Below, piece by piece: positions 1-8,455 of a stretch of DNA of 64,000 bases (the stretch's first letter is position 1; the number at the start of each line of letters is the position of its first letter). The notes beneath the pieces were generated by a model. It was not told the origin of the DNA and searched no databases. It was given only the letters and a program-made list of their open reading frames with translations. A program made the position numbers and the translations under genes. The stretch is from Paraglaciecola marina (GTDB taxonomy: Bacteria; Pseudomonadota; Gammaproteobacteria; Enterobacterales; Alteromonadaceae): assembly GCF_004360155.1 (NCBI RefSeq), contig NZ_SAIS01000013.1:60004-124003 (forward strand), given 5' to 3'.

Positions 1-9
1 TAAGCACCC

Positions 10-375
10 ATGAAACAGAATTTCAATCATCAGGTACACGGCGTGTCACCTGAGCAGACAAGGCTTGCCTTGTCTGGAAAAACGATGGTGGAGCAAGAGC
101 AGCCAGTGCCAGTACTTAAACCATCGTTAAGGTTATCACAGGAGGTGGATAACCAAACCCATAAAGAGCGCCTGAAACAAGAGCAGCAGCGCGTGACACG
201 GTATCAAATCCGCGTCACCGAAACCCATTCTACCTACCGCATGAACGGACAGGTAATTAAAACCACCGTGGACAGACAGGTGCAACACCTGAACAACACC
301 CAACAGCTTGCCAATGATTTCAACATGGAGTCAGCCCAAGCCCATGACCAAAAGCAACTGAGTATCAGCTATTAA
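10..375 (+). CDS. Hypothetical protein of the mobile element
   Basis: A 121-residue, strongly hydrophilic and Gln-rich protein with no membrane segment or signal peptide. I do not recognise a domain. The C-terminal half (residues about 60-110) is rich in polar and charged residues, with the tail LSISY. The next gene follows after a short gap and ends in a similar QQSY tail, so the two are likely co-transcribed. The start is the first ATG in the window; its ribosome binding site may lie before position 1, so an upstream start cannot be excluded, although an in-frame TAA stands at positions 1-3. Confidence 0.6.
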   Translation: MKQNFNHQVHGVSPEQTRLALSGKTMVEQEQPVPVLKPSLRLSQEVDNQTHKERLKQEQQRVTRYQIRVTETHSTYRMNGQVIKTTVDRQVQHLNNTQQLANDFNMESAQAHDQKQLSISY

Positions 376-394
376 TAACTTGAGGACAATCATC

Positions 395-691
395 ATGGAA
401 AATACACCATTAACACCAGAACAGAAGCAGTACAGACAGTTGAGCGCGTTTAGTAAAAAGCTTTATGAGGCTCAACAGGGATTGGATGAAGCGCAGGAGC
501 GTATGGCGCAAGGCAATAACACTGCCTCGATGATGCGGCTTAATCAAGCTAATCAGGTTGTGCGTGAGGTTGCCAATAACATGTACGCCGAGAAAAAAGA
601 GCTTGAGCAAGCGCATCCAGAACTGAAAGCTGAGGCGATTGCTTTTGGCAAAGCCCAACAACAAAAACGCGAACAACAGCAAAGCTATTAA
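395..691 (+). CDS. Hypothetical coiled-coil-like protein of the mobile element
   Basis: A 98-residue, highly polar, Gln/Glu/Lys/Ala-rich protein without hydrophobic segments, probably mostly helical or coiled coil. The start is taken at the ATG at 395 because GAGG lies nine bases upstream. An in-frame TTG at 380 has no such site. It is 19 bases downstream of the previous gene and probably in the same transcript. No family is recognised. A role in DNA handling or transfer is suggested only by the neighbourhood. Confidence 0.55.
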   Translation: MENTPLTPEQKQYRQLSAFSKKLYEAQQGLDEAQERMAQGNNTASMMRLNQANQVVREVANNMYAEKKELEQAHPELKAEAIAFGKAQQQKREQQQSY

Positions 692-764
692 GCCTTAACT
701 TCAAAAAAACAGGCCTAAACCACACGCTGGTGTATGTCCCTTATCAACAAAAATTAACTAATTT

Positions 765-796
765 CAGGCATCAAAGCCCATTCGGGCTTTGGCCTG
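765..796 (+). terminator. Hairpin, possible terminator
   Basis: Perfect 7-bp stem AAAGCCC/GGGCTTT (773-779 with 784-790) with an ATTC loop, flanked by a further CAGG/CCTG pair. There is no uninterrupted T-run directly behind it, so termination is plausible but not certain. It sits between two element genes. Confidence 0.4.
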
Positions 797-884
797 TCAA
801 CCCCTTGTTTTCTTTACCTTTTATTAAGCCGTATAGCGAAAAACTGAAAGGGTCAATGCAACTCAAAATTGAAAAGGAACGACC

Positions 885-1181
885 ATGAGATTTAGCGATT
901 ATGACGATTTTGGCTCACTGCCAGAAAGTGAAATTTTAAAACGAAAGCGGCCTGCCGTTTTTACCTATGAGCCGATTATTTACGAAGGCCAAAAACACTT
1001 AGTACGAGTAGGCTGTGGGTGGTGGGATAAACCACTCCCGTATTTTGAAATCCCCTTTGTGGTATCGGGCAATGACTATGTGATGGTCAGTAACCCGCAC
1101 TTACCACACCCACCAAGTAAACCACCGAAGTCCACTCCCCCAATGGCGCTTCGCAACAAACAGCGTGAATTCGCGCTGTAA
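885..1181 (+). CDS. Hypothetical protein of the mobile element
   Basis: A 98-residue soluble protein preceded by AAGGA eight bases before the ATG. It has an acidic, aromatic N-terminus (DYDDFG), a central hydrophobic core with Trp pairs, and a Pro/Lys-rich tail (residues about 70-90). No family is recognised. It follows a hairpin and precedes another hypothetical gene by 26 bases, so it probably starts a second transcription unit of the element together with that gene. Confidence 0.55.
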   Translation: MRFSDYDDFGSLPESEILKRKRPAVFTYEPIIYEGQKHLVRVGCGWWDKPLPYFEIPFVVSGNDYVMVSNPHLPHPPSKPPKSTPPMALRNKQREFAL

Positions 1182-1207
1182 CCCCAACTATTTAAAAGGA
1201 AAATAGA

Positions 1208-1720
1208 ATGTTAAACACAGATACCAAATTAATTAGACCTTCCAATCGCCGTCCGGCAGATTTAACGGCAAGCCTTCTCATACCAAAGGAAGGGGGTAAA
1301 CCAGACTGGCAACACTACTTTGCTTTGTGGTTAGTGAAGGAAGGGTTTTACAAGGGAAAAGACAAGGATGGCAACACCATCATTGCCATGACCAAAGCCG
1401 CCAAAGATGCCATTTCAGGCCAAAAGAATAATGGCAAGAAACGCCCGGATTTGTTTATCCATATCGAAGGTGAGGACGAACAGGGAGAAAAAATCTGGGA
1501 TGAAATCTTGGCAGCATGGAAATCGAGAAATGGTAATTATCTTACTGAAAATGAAGACGGTATCAAAATCGTTATTCAGCCCCGTGAGGCGAAAGAAACG
1601 CTGCTTAAAAAGTTTGCGCGTAAGCGTATGGCGGCGATTGATTTAACGCCTGCTACACCGATTGAAGAAGAGGAAGGCATCAGCGAAGCCGTCTCCCCTG
1701 ATTTAACCCAAGACACTTAA
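1208..1720 (+). CDS. Hypothetical protein of the mobile element
   Basis: A 170-residue soluble protein with AGGA in front of its ATG. The middle part (residues about 35-110) has mixed charged and aromatic residues, and the C-terminus is acidic (EEEEG near residue 155). No known domain is recognised. A strong terminator follows 17 bases after its stop, so it is the last gene of its transcript. The mob genes begin beyond that terminator. Function unknown; accessory or regulatory roles are both possible. Confidence 0.6.
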   Translation: MLNTDTKLIRPSNRRPADLTASLLIPKEGGKPDWQHYFALWLVKEGFYKGKDKDGNTIIAMTKAAKDAISGQKNNGKKRPDLFIHIEGEDEQGEKIWDEILAAWKSRNGNYLTENEDGIKIVIQPREAKETLLKKFARKRMAAIDLTPATPIEEEEGISEAVSPDLTQDT

Positions 1721-1737
1721 GTCTCCGCCCCAGCCTA

Positions 1738-1771
1738 GCCGAGGCACATTGTGTTGCCTCGGCGCTTTTTT
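1738..1771 (+). terminator. Rho-independent terminator
   Basis: Perfect 9-bp GC-rich stem (1738-1746 with 1755-1763), 8-base loop, followed by six T at 1766-1771. It separates the hypothetical genes from mobC-relaxase. Because it lies just before the mob genes, its inverted repeat could also belong to an oriT, but no nic motif is recognised. Confidence 0.85.
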
Positions 1772-1799
1772 AATCCTCATTATGATCTATGGAAATAAA

Positions 1800-2195
1800 A
1801 TGCTAGCAATGCAAATTGACACACTACTAGGTCTACCGCTTGATGCCACGTTGACTATTCGACTGACCAAATTCGAGCGTGAATTATGGGATGAAGAAGC
1901 CAACGTTTTAGGGCTCTCCACTTCAAAATATGTGCGCGTAACGCTTGCCGATGAATTGACTAAGCGCAAGCTTGCTGTGCTTATCAAGCGCCGAAATGAG
2001 CGCAAAGAATATGTGCGCCTGCTGCGTGGCATTGGACAGTCTCGGATAGCCAACAACCTCAATCAACTGGCCTATGCTGCTAATACAGGCAGCCTTGTTT
2101 TTACCCCTGATGTGATAGCACAAATCAATGAAGCCTATGACGCCATCATGTATATGCGAAGCCTACTCATTGAATTGTCAGGAGTGCGCGTATGA
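1800..2195 (+). CDS. MobC-like relaxosome accessory protein
   Basis: Product of about 131 residues. The N-terminal part resembles a ribbon-helix-helix DNA-binding region (LTIRLTKFE, then LGLSTSKYVR). The stretch GIGQSRIANNLNQLAYAAN near residue 85 matches the conserved G-x-N-L-N-Q-x-A signature of MobC-type mobilization proteins, which help the relaxase open oriT. The frame opens upstream inside the terminator, so that start is impossible. ATG 1800 has GGA six bases upstream, and ATG 1809 is an alternative. Its stop overlaps the relaxase start (ATGA), implying translational coupling. Confidence 0.75.
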   Translation: MLAMQIDTLLGLPLDATLTIRLTKFERELWDEEANVLGLSTSKYVRVTLADELTKRKLAVLIKRRNERKEYVRLLRGIGQSRIANNLNQLAYAANTGSLVFTPDVIAQINEAYDAIMYMRSLLIELSGVRV

Positions 2196-3481
2196 TACTG
2201 AAAATGTCCACTCGCGCAGGCGCTAAGAGTTTAGGTCAACACCTTCTTAACGGTCATGATAATGAGCATGTTGAGGTGCATGAGGTCTGTGGGTTTGTTG
2301 CTGATACTTTACCCGAAGCGATGCAAGAGCTATATGCCACGGCCAAAGCCACTAACGTAAAGAAGTTCATGGCCTCTATGAGTATCAACCCACCGAAAGG
2401 CGAAAATCCGACCATTGCCGACTTTGAAGATGCGGTTAATCGCGCAGAAAAAGAACTAGGGTTAGAACATCAACCAAGGGCGATTGTATTTCATGAGAAA
2501 AATGGGCGCAGACATGCTCATGCGGTCTGGTCACGGGTAGATGAGAACTTAAAGGCCATCAAGCTTGATTATTACAAAAAGAAACTCTTCCACTTGTCCA
2601 AACAGCTTTATCTCGAACATGGCTACGATTTACCAAAGGGTTTTGAAAACAAAAAAGATAAACAAGTCAGTTACGATTTAGCGGACTATCAGCAGGCCAA
2701 ACGTAACAAGCTCAACCCTAAAGAGATTAAAGCCAAGGTTATAGCCTGCTGGGAAAGTTCAACTGACCTCAAGAGCTTTAAACAGGCAATTGAGAAAGAA
2801 GGCTACATCCTCGCCAAAGGCGATAGAAAAGACTTTGTGTTGGTTGATAGTCACATGGATATCAAAGGACTACGCCGCACACTGTCTGTGCCTGCAAAAG
2901 AGATTGCTGATAAGCTAGGTAGTAACCAGAACCTTCCCACTGTGGATGCTGCCAAAACACTGATGGCAGCGCAGCATTTAGGGCAACTCAAAGAAAAGCA
3001 AAGCCAGCTTGTACAGCGTCATGCTGAACAAGTCGCACTCCATGAAAATCGCATCAATACACTGGTTAAAACCCAGCAGCACGAGCGCGCTAAACAACTC
3101 GCCTTGCATGAACAAAGGCAAGTTGAAGAGCGCGAAAACCGTCAAGCCCAATACCAAAAAGGCTTAAAAGCCCTCTGGCACTTTGTTACTGGTCGTTATC
3201 ATAAACAAAAGCAAATGCATGAAGCAGAATATCAAGCAAGTTTAGCCCGTGATGCGACTGAAAAAGACGCGCTGATACAAACCCACATCAATGCCCGTGA
3301 AACTCTCCAGCAGCCTTTAAATGAGATTATTGAGCGCCAACAACAAGAAATGCAGGCCTTTAATAAATGGGCTGTTCAACACCTCAAATCACATTCCCTC
3401 AAACACGAATTTACCCACCAATTTGAGCAAGAAACTAAACCACAGTCACATTCACACAATGCACCCAAATTAGAACTGTGA
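2192..3481 (+). CDS. Relaxase / mobilization nuclease (MobA/VirD2-like)
   Basis: A 429-residue conjugative relaxase that nicks oriT and pilots the transferred strand. The metal-binding motif reads FHEKNGRRHAHAVWSR (residues 100-115), with H108 and H110 as the paired histidines and an HExN element just before, typical of VirD2-like MOB proteins. A Lys/Gln/Glu-rich coiled-coil tail occupies about residues 270-429. The catalytic Tyr is not assigned with certainty. It is translationally coupled to the MobC-like gene. Transfer would need a helper conjugative system, as no mating-pore gene is present here. Confidence 0.82.
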   Translation: MILKMSTRAGAKSLGQHLLNGHDNEHVEVHEVCGFVADTLPEAMQELYATAKATNVKKFMASMSINPPKGENPTIADFEDAVNRAEKELGLEHQPRAIVFHEKNGRRHAHAVWSRVDENLKAIKLDYYKKKLFHLSKQLYLEHGYDLPKGFENKKDKQVSYDLADYQQAKRNKLNPKEIKAKVIACWESSTDLKSFKQAIEKEGYILAKGDRKDFVLVDSHMDIKGLRRTLSVPAKEIADKLGSNQNLPTVDAAKTLMAAQHLGQLKEKQSQLVQRHAEQVALHENRINTLVKTQQHERAKQLALHEQRQVEERENRQAQYQKGLKALWHFVTGRYHKQKQMHEAEYQASLARDATEKDALIQTHINARETLQQPLNEIIERQQQEMQAFNKWAVQHLKSHSLKHEFTHQFEQETKPQSHSHNAPKLEL

Positions 3482-3516
3482 ATCATTTGCAACCTTTTAG
3501 AAACGGAGTCACCATT

Positions 3517-3699
3517 ATGAAATGCAACCCTGACAAATACCGTGAAAACTTAGCAAGTTTCGATATGACGAGAGAGCAAGAGGACGAGTTACTTTTTGCA
3601 CTCTGGCATATCATGAAATTATTCGCTGAATTGGGACACGGAGTAAATTCTATCAACAATATTTTTCCCAATATTTTTGAAAAAGCTGATCAAGAATAA
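3517..3699 (+). CDS. Small protein between relaxase and recombinase
   Basis: A 60-residue acidic protein. ATG 3517 is chosen because GGAG lies eight bases upstream; an in-frame ATG at 3478 overlaps the relaxase stop and lacks a good site. It contains the run MTREQEDELLFALWHIMK, followed by a hydrophobic helix. From memory, small proteins of this look often sit directly before large serine recombinases, which makes an accessory role (for example directionality control) conceivable, but no DNA-binding motif is visible. Function is therefore open. Confidence 0.65.
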   Translation: MKCNPDKYRENLASFDMTREQEDELLFALWHIMKLFAELGHGVNSINNIFPNIFEKADQE

Positions 3700-3752
3700 G
3701 TAAATTTGCAACATTAACGATCCACTGAGTATCGAAAGTAAGGAGTATGCCT

Positions 3753-5411
3753 ATGACACAAAAAGCCCTCATTTATTGTCGCGTCAGTACAAAGCGACAA
3801 TCAAGTCATGGCTCTGGATTGTCCAGCCAACAAAAGCGCTGTGAAATACATGCCGTTCAGCATGGCTACGAGGTCGAAAATGTCTTTCCTGACGATATTT
3901 CTGGCGGCGGTAGCTTTATGCACCGCAAAGGCATGGTGGATATGCTTAAACACATTAAAGCCAATCCAAATGAGCGCTATGTCGTTATCTTTGATGATTT
4001 GAAAAGGCTTAGCCGAAACACCCAAGATTATCTTTCTTTGCGTGAAAAGTTAGACGGTATGCGTGTTCGTGTGGAATGCCTAAACTTCAATTTTGATGAC
4101 ACGCCGGAAGGGGAGTTTTATGAAACCATTGTGGCCGCAGGTGGGCATTTAGAGCGTAGGCAGCTTGCGCGTCAAACCTATCAAAAAGTTAACGCACGGT
4201 TCGAGGCGGGTTTCTGGGGGTATCGCGCACCTGTTGGCTTCAAACTTCAAACAGAAAAGAATAAAGCGCGTATTTTAGAGCGTGATGAGCCAATCGCCAC
4301 CTTTGTACAAAATGCATTGGAAGGCTACGCCTCTGGGCATTATCAAACCCAAATGGAAGTAAAGCGCTACTTGGAAACCTGCCCAGAGTTTCCTAAGACA
4401 TACAATAAAGGGAGAGAGATACACCCTGATAGAATAAGACGAATACTGACCAGCATTGTTTACGCGGGGATGGTTGAAATACCCGAAAGAGGCATAAGCA
4501 GACGTAATGGGCAGCACGAAGGACTAATCAGTCTAGCCACTTTTTACAAAATCCAAGAGCGCTTACATGGTAAGAAAAAACATGCCGCGACTCGCACTGA
4601 CCTAAACGCTGATTTTATCCTACGTGGTGCCGTCAATTGTGCAGATTGCGATAAACCTTTGACAGCGAATTGGAGTAAAGGCAGAAATACTCGCTACCCA
4701 TATTATCTTTGTCGCACAAAGGGCTGCCCGAGTAATGCCAAATCAATACGCAGAGAAAAGCTGGAAAGTGAATTTGAAGCGCTGCTGAAAACACTCGTAC
4801 CAACAAAAGAATTGGGAAATGTTGCTGAAATCATTTTGCGTGACTTATGGGATGATATTCAATCGAATAAAGACAAATACAAAAAACAGCTTAGCGAAGA
4901 GCTTGGTCAATTAGAATCATTTCAACAGAAAACTATTGATAAGTTAGTTGATACATATCTGCCGCAAGCTATAGCTGCTTACGAACAAAAAATCGAAAAA
5001 ATAGAAGCTCAAAAAGTCGAGATTGAAGACAAAATCAATCGATTCGATGAGCCTATACTGGATTTTGATAAAAGTTTTCGAACCGGATTAGAATTCTTGA
5101 AAAAACCTTGGTTTTTCTGGGCTAGCAGAGAGGTTTCGTACAAGAGAGCCGTACTAAAATTAGCTTTTTCCGACTCTTTACGATATGACCGAAAAACCGG
5201 TTTTCGAACCGCCGCTATCTCAGTACCCTTCAAGGCTTTGAAGGAATTCGATAGCCACGATTCCAAAATGGCGGAGAGAGAGGGATTCGAACCCTCGTTA
5301 GGTTTAACCCTAAACACACTTTCCAGGCGTGCGCCTTCAGCCACTCAGCCACCTCTCCTAAATTTCATACCTTATTTCAAAGCTTTAACAGTAAGCTTAA
5401 GCGTTAGGTAA
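3753..5411 (+). CDS. Large serine recombinase (integrase), reading through into tRNA-Ser
   Basis: Site-specific recombinase that would integrate and excise the element. The resolvase domain (about residues 1-150) has the nucleophile Ser12 in YCRVSTKRQ and a conserved arginine motif in DDLKRLSRN. A recombinase domain follows (about 160-270), then a zinc ribbon (CADCDKPL ... YYLCRTKGC) and a coiled coil (about 365-430). The start is ATG 3753, seven bases after AGGAG; ATG 3747 is too close to it. After about residue 505 the frame runs antisense through the tRNA gene, giving the familiar tRNA-derived tail EREGFEPS. The last 45 or so residues are therefore chromosomal and depend on integration. 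Confidence 0.9.
   Translation: MTQKALIYCRVSTKRQSSHGSGLSSQQKRCEIHAVQHGYEVENVFPDDISGGGSFMHRKGMVDMLKHIKANPNERYVVIFDDLKRLSRNTQDYLSLREKLDGMRVRVECLNFNFDDTPEGEFYETIVAAGGHLERRQLARQTYQKVNARFEAGFWGYRAPVGFKLQTEKNKARILERDEPIATFVQNALEGYASGHYQTQMEVKRYLETCPEFPKTYNKGREIHPDRIRRILTSIVYAGMVEIPERGISRRNGQHEGLISLATFYKIQERLHGKKKHAATRTDLNADFILRGAVNCADCDKPLTANWSKGRNTRYPYYLCRTKGCPSNAKSIRREKLESEFEALLKTLVPTKELGNVAEIILRDLWDDIQSNKDKYKKQLSEELGQLESFQQKTIDKLVDTYLPQAIAAYEQKIEKIEAQKVEIEDKINRFDEPILDFDKSFRTGLEFLKKPWFFWASREVSYKRAVLKLAFSDSLRYDRKTGFRTAAISVPFKALKEFDSHDSKMAEREGFEPSLGLTLNTLSRRAPSATQPPLLNFIPYFKALTVSLSVR
5269..5358 (-). tRNA. tRNA-Ser (anticodon GGA)
   Basis: Read on the minus strand, the gene starts GGAGAGGT at 5358 and ends in an encoded CCA at 5269. 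The anticodon arm is CACGC-CTGGAAA-GTGTG, giving anticodon GGA. A long variable arm (AGGGTTAAACCT region) and the T loop GGTTCGAATCC are typical of tRNA-Ser. The 7-bp acceptor stem GGAGAGG/CTCTCC is intact, so the element did not break the gene. Its 3' end faces the recombinase and serves as the attachment target. Confidence 0.95.
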
Positions 5412-5554
5412 CCGCTTTACACCGGTAATTTTTGTAAAAACAACTTGTGGCTAACTGCCATTCTTACAAAGTGGCGCGTATGTTAGGGAAAACCGCTCAG
5501 GTTCGCAAGTGTTAACTGCTGTAACTAGGTTGATACGGTTATTAATCAAGCAAG

Positions 5555-6142
5555 CTATGGTAATTCTATTTTACCGTTTATTACCATTATACAATCCATA
5601 CCAGCATTTTTAGCGGCTTTTCGGCCTATTTCGGTATCTTCGAATACTACGCAATCACTTGGCTCTAACCCCATATTAGTTGCTACTGTGATAAATGTTT
5701 CACCGTGTGGTTTACCATAAGTAACATCACTTGACGTCACTACAGTTTCTAAGCGTTCTAGCAAACCAGAGTCAGTTAACAAGGTCATAGCATTGTTACG
5801 GTCAGCACCAGTGCCAACCCCCATTTTTAGTTTGCCTTGATAGCGCTGCATAACCTCAAAGGTGTCTTCTATCACCACTGGTTTGTCTTTAAGTTGGTTG
5901 AAGGTCTCACGCTTAAATACTGCCACTTCATCTGGGTCGTGGCTCATTTGATGTTTTTCATTGAGAAGCTTTACGATTTCATTGGTAGGCACGCCACCCA
6001 AGCCATAAAGATAATCAGCATCGAATGGATAACCGTATTTTTCACAGGTTTTTCGCCACGCGATGCTATGGGTCCCCATCGAATCAATAATGGTTCCGTC
6101 CATATCAAAGACAATTCCTTTGTAACGGCTTAAATCAAGCAT
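5555..6142 (-). CDS. HAD-superfamily phosphatase, YqaB/beta-phosphoglucomutase-like
   Basis: A 195-residue haloacid dehalogenase-family enzyme. Motif I is FDMDGT near the N-terminus (nucleophile Asp and general-acid Asp), a small helical cap covers about residues 20-85, the VTSSDVTYGKPHGE stretch carries the motif III Lys, and VFEDTEIG carries motif IV acids. This resembles E. coli YqaB, a fructose-1-phosphatase, but substrates in the family vary. The start is the ATG at 6142, with GGAG seven bases upstream; a TTG four codons earlier lacks a site. It stands alone, flanked by the tRNA and the nadA terminator. Confidence 0.85.
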   Translation of the reverse strand: MLDLSRYKGIVFDMDGTIIDSMGTHSIAWRKTCEKYGYPFDADYLYGLGGVPTNEIVKLLNEKHQMSHDPDEVAVFKRETFNQLKDKPVVIEDTFEVMQRYQGKLKMGVGTGADRNNAMTLLTDSGLLERLETVVTSSDVTYGKPHGETFITVATNMGLEPSDCVVFEDTEIGRKAAKNAGMDCIMVINGKIELP

Positions 6143-6223
6143 AGGTAACTCCAAAGTGTTGAATGTAAAAAGAGTATTTAGAACTCACGTTCAGATTAAC
6201 TAGTTTACAGCTTGGCTAAAACT

Positions 6224-6250
6224 AAAAAAGCCAGCACTGCTGACTTTTTA
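6224..6250 (-). terminator. Terminator of nadA
   Basis: Hairpin AAAAAGcCAGC-ACT-GCTGaCTTTTT with one internal mismatch. On the minus strand it is followed by a T-run, just beyond the nadA stop. Its symmetry would also let it serve the opposite strand. Confidence 0.75.
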
Positions 6251-6274
6251 TGAATTATTTATTGCAGCTAACGA

Positions 6275-7333
6275 TTAAGCGTTACCTGTCACCCTCATTT
6301 TTAACTCTGCTGAAAAATCTAACATTCTATTTAATGGTATGAGTGCTTTGTGGCGTAATGTGTCATCAACAAATATTTCGTGACCACTAACTTCAGTTAA
6401 AGACTGATGTATGGCTTGTAAGCCATTCATGGCCATCCACGGGCAATGGGCGCAGCTTTTACAGGTTGCACCGTTACCGCCTGTTGGCGCTTCTAATAGG
6501 ATTTTATCGGGGGCTGCGTGCTGCATTTTATAAAAAATCCCGCGGTCGGTAGCCACAATGAATTTCTTATGGGGCAAACTTTTAGCAGCATTAATTAATT
6601 GAGTCGTTGAGCCAACCGCATCGGCTATCTCAACCACACTGGCGGGAGATTCTGGGTGTACCAGTACTGCAGCGTCTGGATGCAAGTTTTGCATATCTCT
6701 TAGGGCTTTAGCTGAGAACTCGTCATGAACAATACACTCACCTTGCCATAACAACATGTCTGCACCGGTTTCTTTGGCGATGTATGCACCTAGGTGCCTG
6801 TCGGGGCCCCAGATGATTCTTTCTCCTAAGCTATCTAGGTGCTCAACAATTTCAAGGGCAATACTAGAGGTCACTACCCAATCTGCACGGGCTTTCACTG
6901 CTGCTGATGTATTAGCGTATACCACTACCGTATGGTCAGGGTGAGCGTCACAGAAGGCAGAAAACTGCTCAGCTGGGCAACCTAAGTCTAGTGAGCAGGT
7001 CGCATCTAATGTGGGCATTAATACGGTTTTTTCTGGGCTTAGAATTTTAGCGGTTTCGCCCATAAATCGCACGCCTGCAACGATTAATGTGTCGGCGTCG
7101 CAATCACGACCAAATCTAGCCATTTCTAATGAGTCAGAAATACAGCCCCCGGTTTCTTCGGCTAATGCTTGAATTTCGGGATCAGTATAATAATGGGCAA
7201 CCAGTACCGCATTCTTTTGCTTCAATAGTGTTTTTATTTCCTGCACATAATGCTGCTGCTGAGCAACATTAAGAGGAGTAGGTTTAGCGGGAAAAGGATA
7301 GTCGATTGGCTCGACAGCAAATACCTGAGACAT
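6275..7333 (-). CDS. nadA: Quinolinate synthase
   Basis: A 352-residue enzyme that condenses iminoaspartate with dihydroxyacetone phosphate to quinolinate in de novo NAD synthesis. The three cysteines that bind the [4Fe-4S] cluster are in place: C113 (ATCSLDLGC), C200 ([11 protein letters not shown]) and the third within CKSCAHCPW near residue 297. HYYTDPEIQ and [15 protein letters not shown] are highly conserved family stretches. Length and sequence match the E. coli-type protein closely. nadB is not adjacent. It is transcribed alone and ends at a strong terminator. Confidence 0.97.
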   Translation of the reverse strand: MSQVFAVEPIDYPFPAKPTPLNVAQQQHYVQEIKTLLKQKNAVLVAHYYTDPEIQALAEETGGCISDSLEMARFGRDCDADTLIVAGVRFMGETAKILSPEKTVLMPTLDATCSLDLGCPAEQFSAFCDAHPDHTVVVYANTSAAVKARADWVVTSSIALEIVEHLDSLGERIIWGPDRHLGAYIAKETGADMLLWQGECIVHDEFSAKALRDMQNLHPDAAVLVHPESPASVVEIADAVGSTTQLINAAKSLPHKKFIVATDRGIFYKMQHAAPDKILLEAPTGGNGATCKSCAHCPWMAMNGLQAIHQSLTEVSGHEIFVDDTLRHKALIPLNRMLDFSAELKMRVTGNA

Positions 7334-7420
7334 AATTGTAAATAAGTACTTTGGAAGAAACTAAATTGTCCGAGTATTATACCTATCTGTAACGAAAATG
7401 ACATATATCAAGCCGATCCA

Positions 7421-8452
7421 TCAAATACCTGCTAAGTATGATTGATATTCTTTTCGCCAAAACTGACTATCATTTTGATTATTCGCCTCCTCGTAAAGCT
7501 GTGCAAAATTCAAATGGGCAGAGGGGTGCTTAGGAAGGTTATTCAACAAGGTTTTCCAAGCACTAAGATAATGCTGAGGAATATAAGCTAAATCATGGTA
7601 TTCCATAAAGGTTAGCTGACTCGATGCTTTAAAGGCTTGGGCAGCATGATTGTCACAGGTTCGTGCCAAGTATTCTGTACTTGGATTGGCTTTTTCGGCT
7701 GCATTTTTAAAGATTAAGTTGGGTGCATCAACTCCCGCACATACTCTTTTTGCTAAACCCGCACTGAGAGGATATTCATCAATAAACCCAGAAAAATGAG
7801 CTAATTCGTGAACAAACACATCATAGGTATCTTGTTTATCTAAAAACATAATACCGTTATGAACATTAGCTTTACCCTCATCTGCAAAAATAACTAAATG
7901 GGTAAAATCAATATTTTTCAATTGCTTAGCAAACGACAATAGGTCGCAGCCCAATCGCCCTCTTTTAAGCCAGTTGCTCTGACACAACACAGTATCAGGG
8001 TCAAAAAATGTTACCTGGTGTACGCAAATGGGTAAGGTGCCAAGCCGTTTATCGTCAGAAAGACGCTGTTTAAATTGATTAGCTTGATGAAGTGATTCTA
8101 GCTCGCCCGTGACAAATAATAGTTTTTGCTTACAACTGGGAGGGTACGCACCTTGTTGTTCCCATCTATGGTTTTTCCTATTTCCCAAATAATCATCGAT
8201 ATAAGGCTGATATAAACTCACTAAGGGTTGGTCAAGGGGGTTAATCTCCGCCAAAGCCCGATTAGCCGCCGAGTACTCATGGTTACTCCACAAGTCTACA
8301 ACCTTGGCTAGTGCTGCTTTACTTGAGGCTTTTGTGACAAATAAGGGCTCTGACGATGTATCATGTTGCGGGGTAAAGTCATGAAAAATCAAAAGATAAA
8401 GTGGGAGCACAGCAAGACAAAAAGCCAGCCCCCTTTTAATACCAGCGATCAT
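7421..8452 (-). CDS. Secreted/anchored HExxH protein, metallopeptidase-like
   Basis: A 343-residue protein with an N-terminal hydrophobic segment (residues about 8-23: signal peptide or anchor), so it acts in the periplasm. It contains HELAHFSGFIDEYP (residues 215-228), a zinc-peptidase HExxH motif with the HExxHxxGxxDEYP pattern; E226 could be a third ligand. The C-terminal quarter has short TPR-like features. It starts 3 bases after the nlpI stop, so both are almost certainly one operon. No named family is recognised. Catalytic activity is inferred only from the motif. Confidence 0.75.
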   Translation of the reverse strand: MIAGIKRGLAFCLAVLPLYLLIFHDFTPQHDTSSEPLFVTKASSKAALAKVVDLWSNHEYSAANRALAEINPLDQPLVSLYQPYIDDYLGNRKNHRWEQQGAYPPSCKQKLLFVTGELESLHQANQFKQRLSDDKRLGTLPICVHQVTFFDPDTVLCQSNWLKRGRLGCDLLSFAKQLKNIDFTHLVIFADEGKANVHNGIMFLDKQDTYDVFVHELAHFSGFIDEYPLSAGLAKRVCAGVDAPNLIFKNAAEKANPSTEYLARTCDNHAAQAFKASSQLTFMEYHDLAYIPQHYLSAWKTLLNNLPKHPSAHLNFAQLYEEANNQNDSQFWRKEYQSYLAGI

Positions 8453-8455
8453 TGC

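Larger units (their letters stand above)
1..5269. mobile_element. Integrative mobilizable element, right part, inserted at tRNA-Ser(GGA)
   Basis: All genes from the window start to the tRNA point the same way. They include a MobC-like protein, a relaxase and a large serine recombinase placed last, next to the tRNA. No mating-pore or coupling-protein genes are visible, so what can be seen is mobilizable rather than self-transmissible. The left end and the second attachment site lie outside the window. The right limit is inferred from the 3' end of the tRNA gene; the exact crossover cannot be fixed without an empty site or the left end. Confidence 0.75.

Noticed and set aside
1749..1799. Longer start for the MobC-like protein
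   Set aside because: The upstream TTG start lies inside the terminator hairpin and has no ribosome binding site; ATG 1800 has one.
5269..5411. C-terminal tail of the recombinase as a functional domain
   Set aside because: It is the antisense translation of tRNA-Ser and flanking chromosome, not recombinase sequence.
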